Of a stretch of 35,985 bases of DNA, positions 35,092 to 35,985 are shown in pieces (the first letter of the stretch is position 1; each line of letters begins with the position of its first letter). The stretch is from Clostridiaceae bacterium (lineage in GTDB: Bacteria; Bacillota; Clostridia; DSM-8532), in the NCBI GenBank assembly GCA_012728095.1, contig JAAYFU010000049.1:1-35985 (forward strand), in the 5' to 3' direction. The notes under the pieces are model-generated. The model searched no databases and had not been told where the DNA came from. It was given only the letters and a program-made list of their open reading frames with translations. The position numbers and the translations under genes were made by a program.

Positions 35092-35204
35092 TTAAATAGC
35101 CCCCCCTGTTATTAAATCTATATATTTTTGTTTCTATCCTGATCTAATTATACATTCATATAAAAAATCGACATATAGGACCATTTGCTGATGTTCCCTC
35201 TTCT

Positions 35205-35232
35205 TTGTTTATGCAACTTTATATGGTAAAAT
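35205..35232 (+). promoter_or_regulatory. promoter of the WYL regulator
   Basis: -35 TTGTTT (35205-35210), 16-nt spacer, -10 TAAAAT (35227-35232) preceded by TG-G (extended -10). Confidence 0.5.
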
Positions 35233-35264
35233 ATGTGCAATGTTATTGGCGGGGTGCTTTTATT

Positions 35265-35985
35265 ATGAAGTTGGACAGGCTTGTATCAATTATTGTGATC
35301 CTGTTAAGGAAAGAAAAAGTACAGGCAAAGGAGCTGGCTCAACTGTTTGAGGTTTCGGTAAGAACAATTTACAGGGACATAGAAGCTATAAATCTTGCCG
35401 GCATTCCCATAGTCACATATCAGGGCTCAAAGGGAGGAATCTCCATAGCGGAAGGTTACCGCCTTGATAAAAGCGTCCTCACCGAAGATGAAATGTCGGC
35501 CGTTGTTTCTGCATTAAAGGGAATATCCGCCACAATGCCTGATACAAGGTATGATATTATTATGGAAAAGATCCGAAACTTGATTCCTGAAAAACAGTCG
35601 GAAAGTATTGAGCCAAAGATTAAACAACTCATAATTGATTTTTTCCCGTGGGGTTCGACCAAATCGCTCAGAGAAAGCGTTTCGGTCATAAATAAAGCGA
35701 TTGGACATCGTAATCTTGTACAATTCAATTATATAGACTTTAGCGCCAATAAAACTTTTCGTATCGTCGAGCCGTACTCCCTGATTCTTAAAGGCCAAAG
35801 CTGGTATTTGTATGCCTGGTGCCAAATGAGACAGGATTTCAGACTTTTTAAGCTATCAAGAATGAGAGAACTTACGATTCTTGAACAGAGATTTGAAGCA
35901 AGGGAAACGAAGGACAGTCTTCCGGATCTCGACACTGAATGGCAACACTCAGGCAAAACAGTCAATTTACAGCTATTGTTTGAAA
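35265..35985 (+). CDS. YafY-type transcriptional regulator (HTH + WYL), 3' truncated
   Basis: The frame opens at an ATG after GGCGGGGTG and runs to the window edge with no stop (240 codons). The N-terminus is a DeoR/HTH_11 winged helix: ELAQLFEVSVRTIYRDIEAINLAGIPI (about residues 27-53). A linker leads to the WYL domain (about 140-225), with IVEPYSLILKGQSWYLYAWC containing the W-Y-L signature and RLFKLSRM. WYL regulators sense ligands, often nucleotides or nucleic acid. It is divergent from the iron-sulfur aldo/keto reductase. The C-terminal part is not visible. Confidence 0.9.
   Translation, partial: MKLDRLVSIIVILLRKEKVQAKELAQLFEVSVRTIYRDIEAINLAGIPIVTYQGSKGGISIAEGYRLDKSVLTEDEMSAVVSALKGISATMPDTRYDIIMEKIRNLIPEKQSESIEPKIKQLIIDFFPWGSTKSLRESVSVINKAIGHRNLVQFNYIDFSANKTFRIVEPYSLILKGQSWYLYAWCQMRQDFRLFKLSRMRELTILEQRFEARETKDSLPDLDTEWQHSGKTVNLQLLFE

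Overview
The window is a piece of an anaerobic Clostridia-type chromosome (Firmicutes, low to moderate GC). Its plasma-membrane and cell-wall genes, SLH-anchored surface protein, FapR-controlled fatty-acid genes, ArgR, a LexA-type recA box and strong AGGAGG ribosome sites all point this way. A relative of the Acetivibrio/Ruminiclostridium group is plausible, but the sequence alone does not prove it. Almost everything from about 2.0 to 19.9 kb lies on the minus strand and is housekeeping in nature. No rRNA, tRNA, CRISPR array, transposase or phage gene was seen.

Layout. 1-1959 (+): the 3' part of an S-layer-homology surface protein, ending at a bidirectional terminator. 8.3-2.05 kb (-): a fatty-acid/phospholipid cluster read fapR, plsX, fabH, fabD, fabG, acpP, fabF, with a FapR operator just after the promoter and a terminator-like hairpin between acpP and fabF. 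12.4-8.4 kb (-): murJ, recA (consensus promoter plus LexA box), recX and a lone Flp-type pilin, each apparently with its own control signals. 17.6-12.7 kb (-): nadK, argR, recN, engB and cinA, with an ARG-box-like palindrome over the -35 of the promoter. 19.9-17.7 kb (-): a translationally coupled pair, an HxxxDG acyltransferase and an eight-helix zinc-ribbon membrane protein (DUF6320-like). 20.1-21.1 kb (+): galE, which runs tail-to-tail into rng. 24.9-21.1 kb (-): a radical SAM protein, its DUF2344 partner and a shortened RNase E/G, all overlapping. 25.2-26.1 kb (+): a soluble orphan histidine kinase. 28.7-26.2 kb (-): ald and serC. 28.9-33.9 kb (+): a 1661-residue secreted alpha-2-macroglobulin-like protein without a thioester. 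35.1-34.1 kb (-): an aldo/keto reductase with two iron-sulfur clusters. 35.3 kb to the end (+): a WYL-domain regulator, cut by the window edge.

How the genes work together. FapR, PlsX and the Fab proteins form a malonyl-CoA-sensing supply line for membrane lipid. Enoyl-ACP reductase, FabZ and acetyl-CoA carboxylase are absent here and must be encoded elsewhere. RecA, RecX, RecN and CinA supply recombination and repair functions. The radical SAM/DUF2344/RNase trio matches a conserved Firmicute neighbourhood.

Most unusual signals. (1) In recA and in the radical SAM gene, the Shine-Dalgarno sequence is too far from the best start codon, but a small hairpin in between restores normal spacing. 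(2) The alpha-2-macroglobulin protein has a bait-like stretch but no thioester cysteine. (3) RNase E/G stops before its zinc-link region. (4) Three copies of a small hairpin repeat with a GCGAAGC core sit in intergenic DNA. (5) The acyltransferase and zinc-ribbon membrane protein form a little-understood pair.
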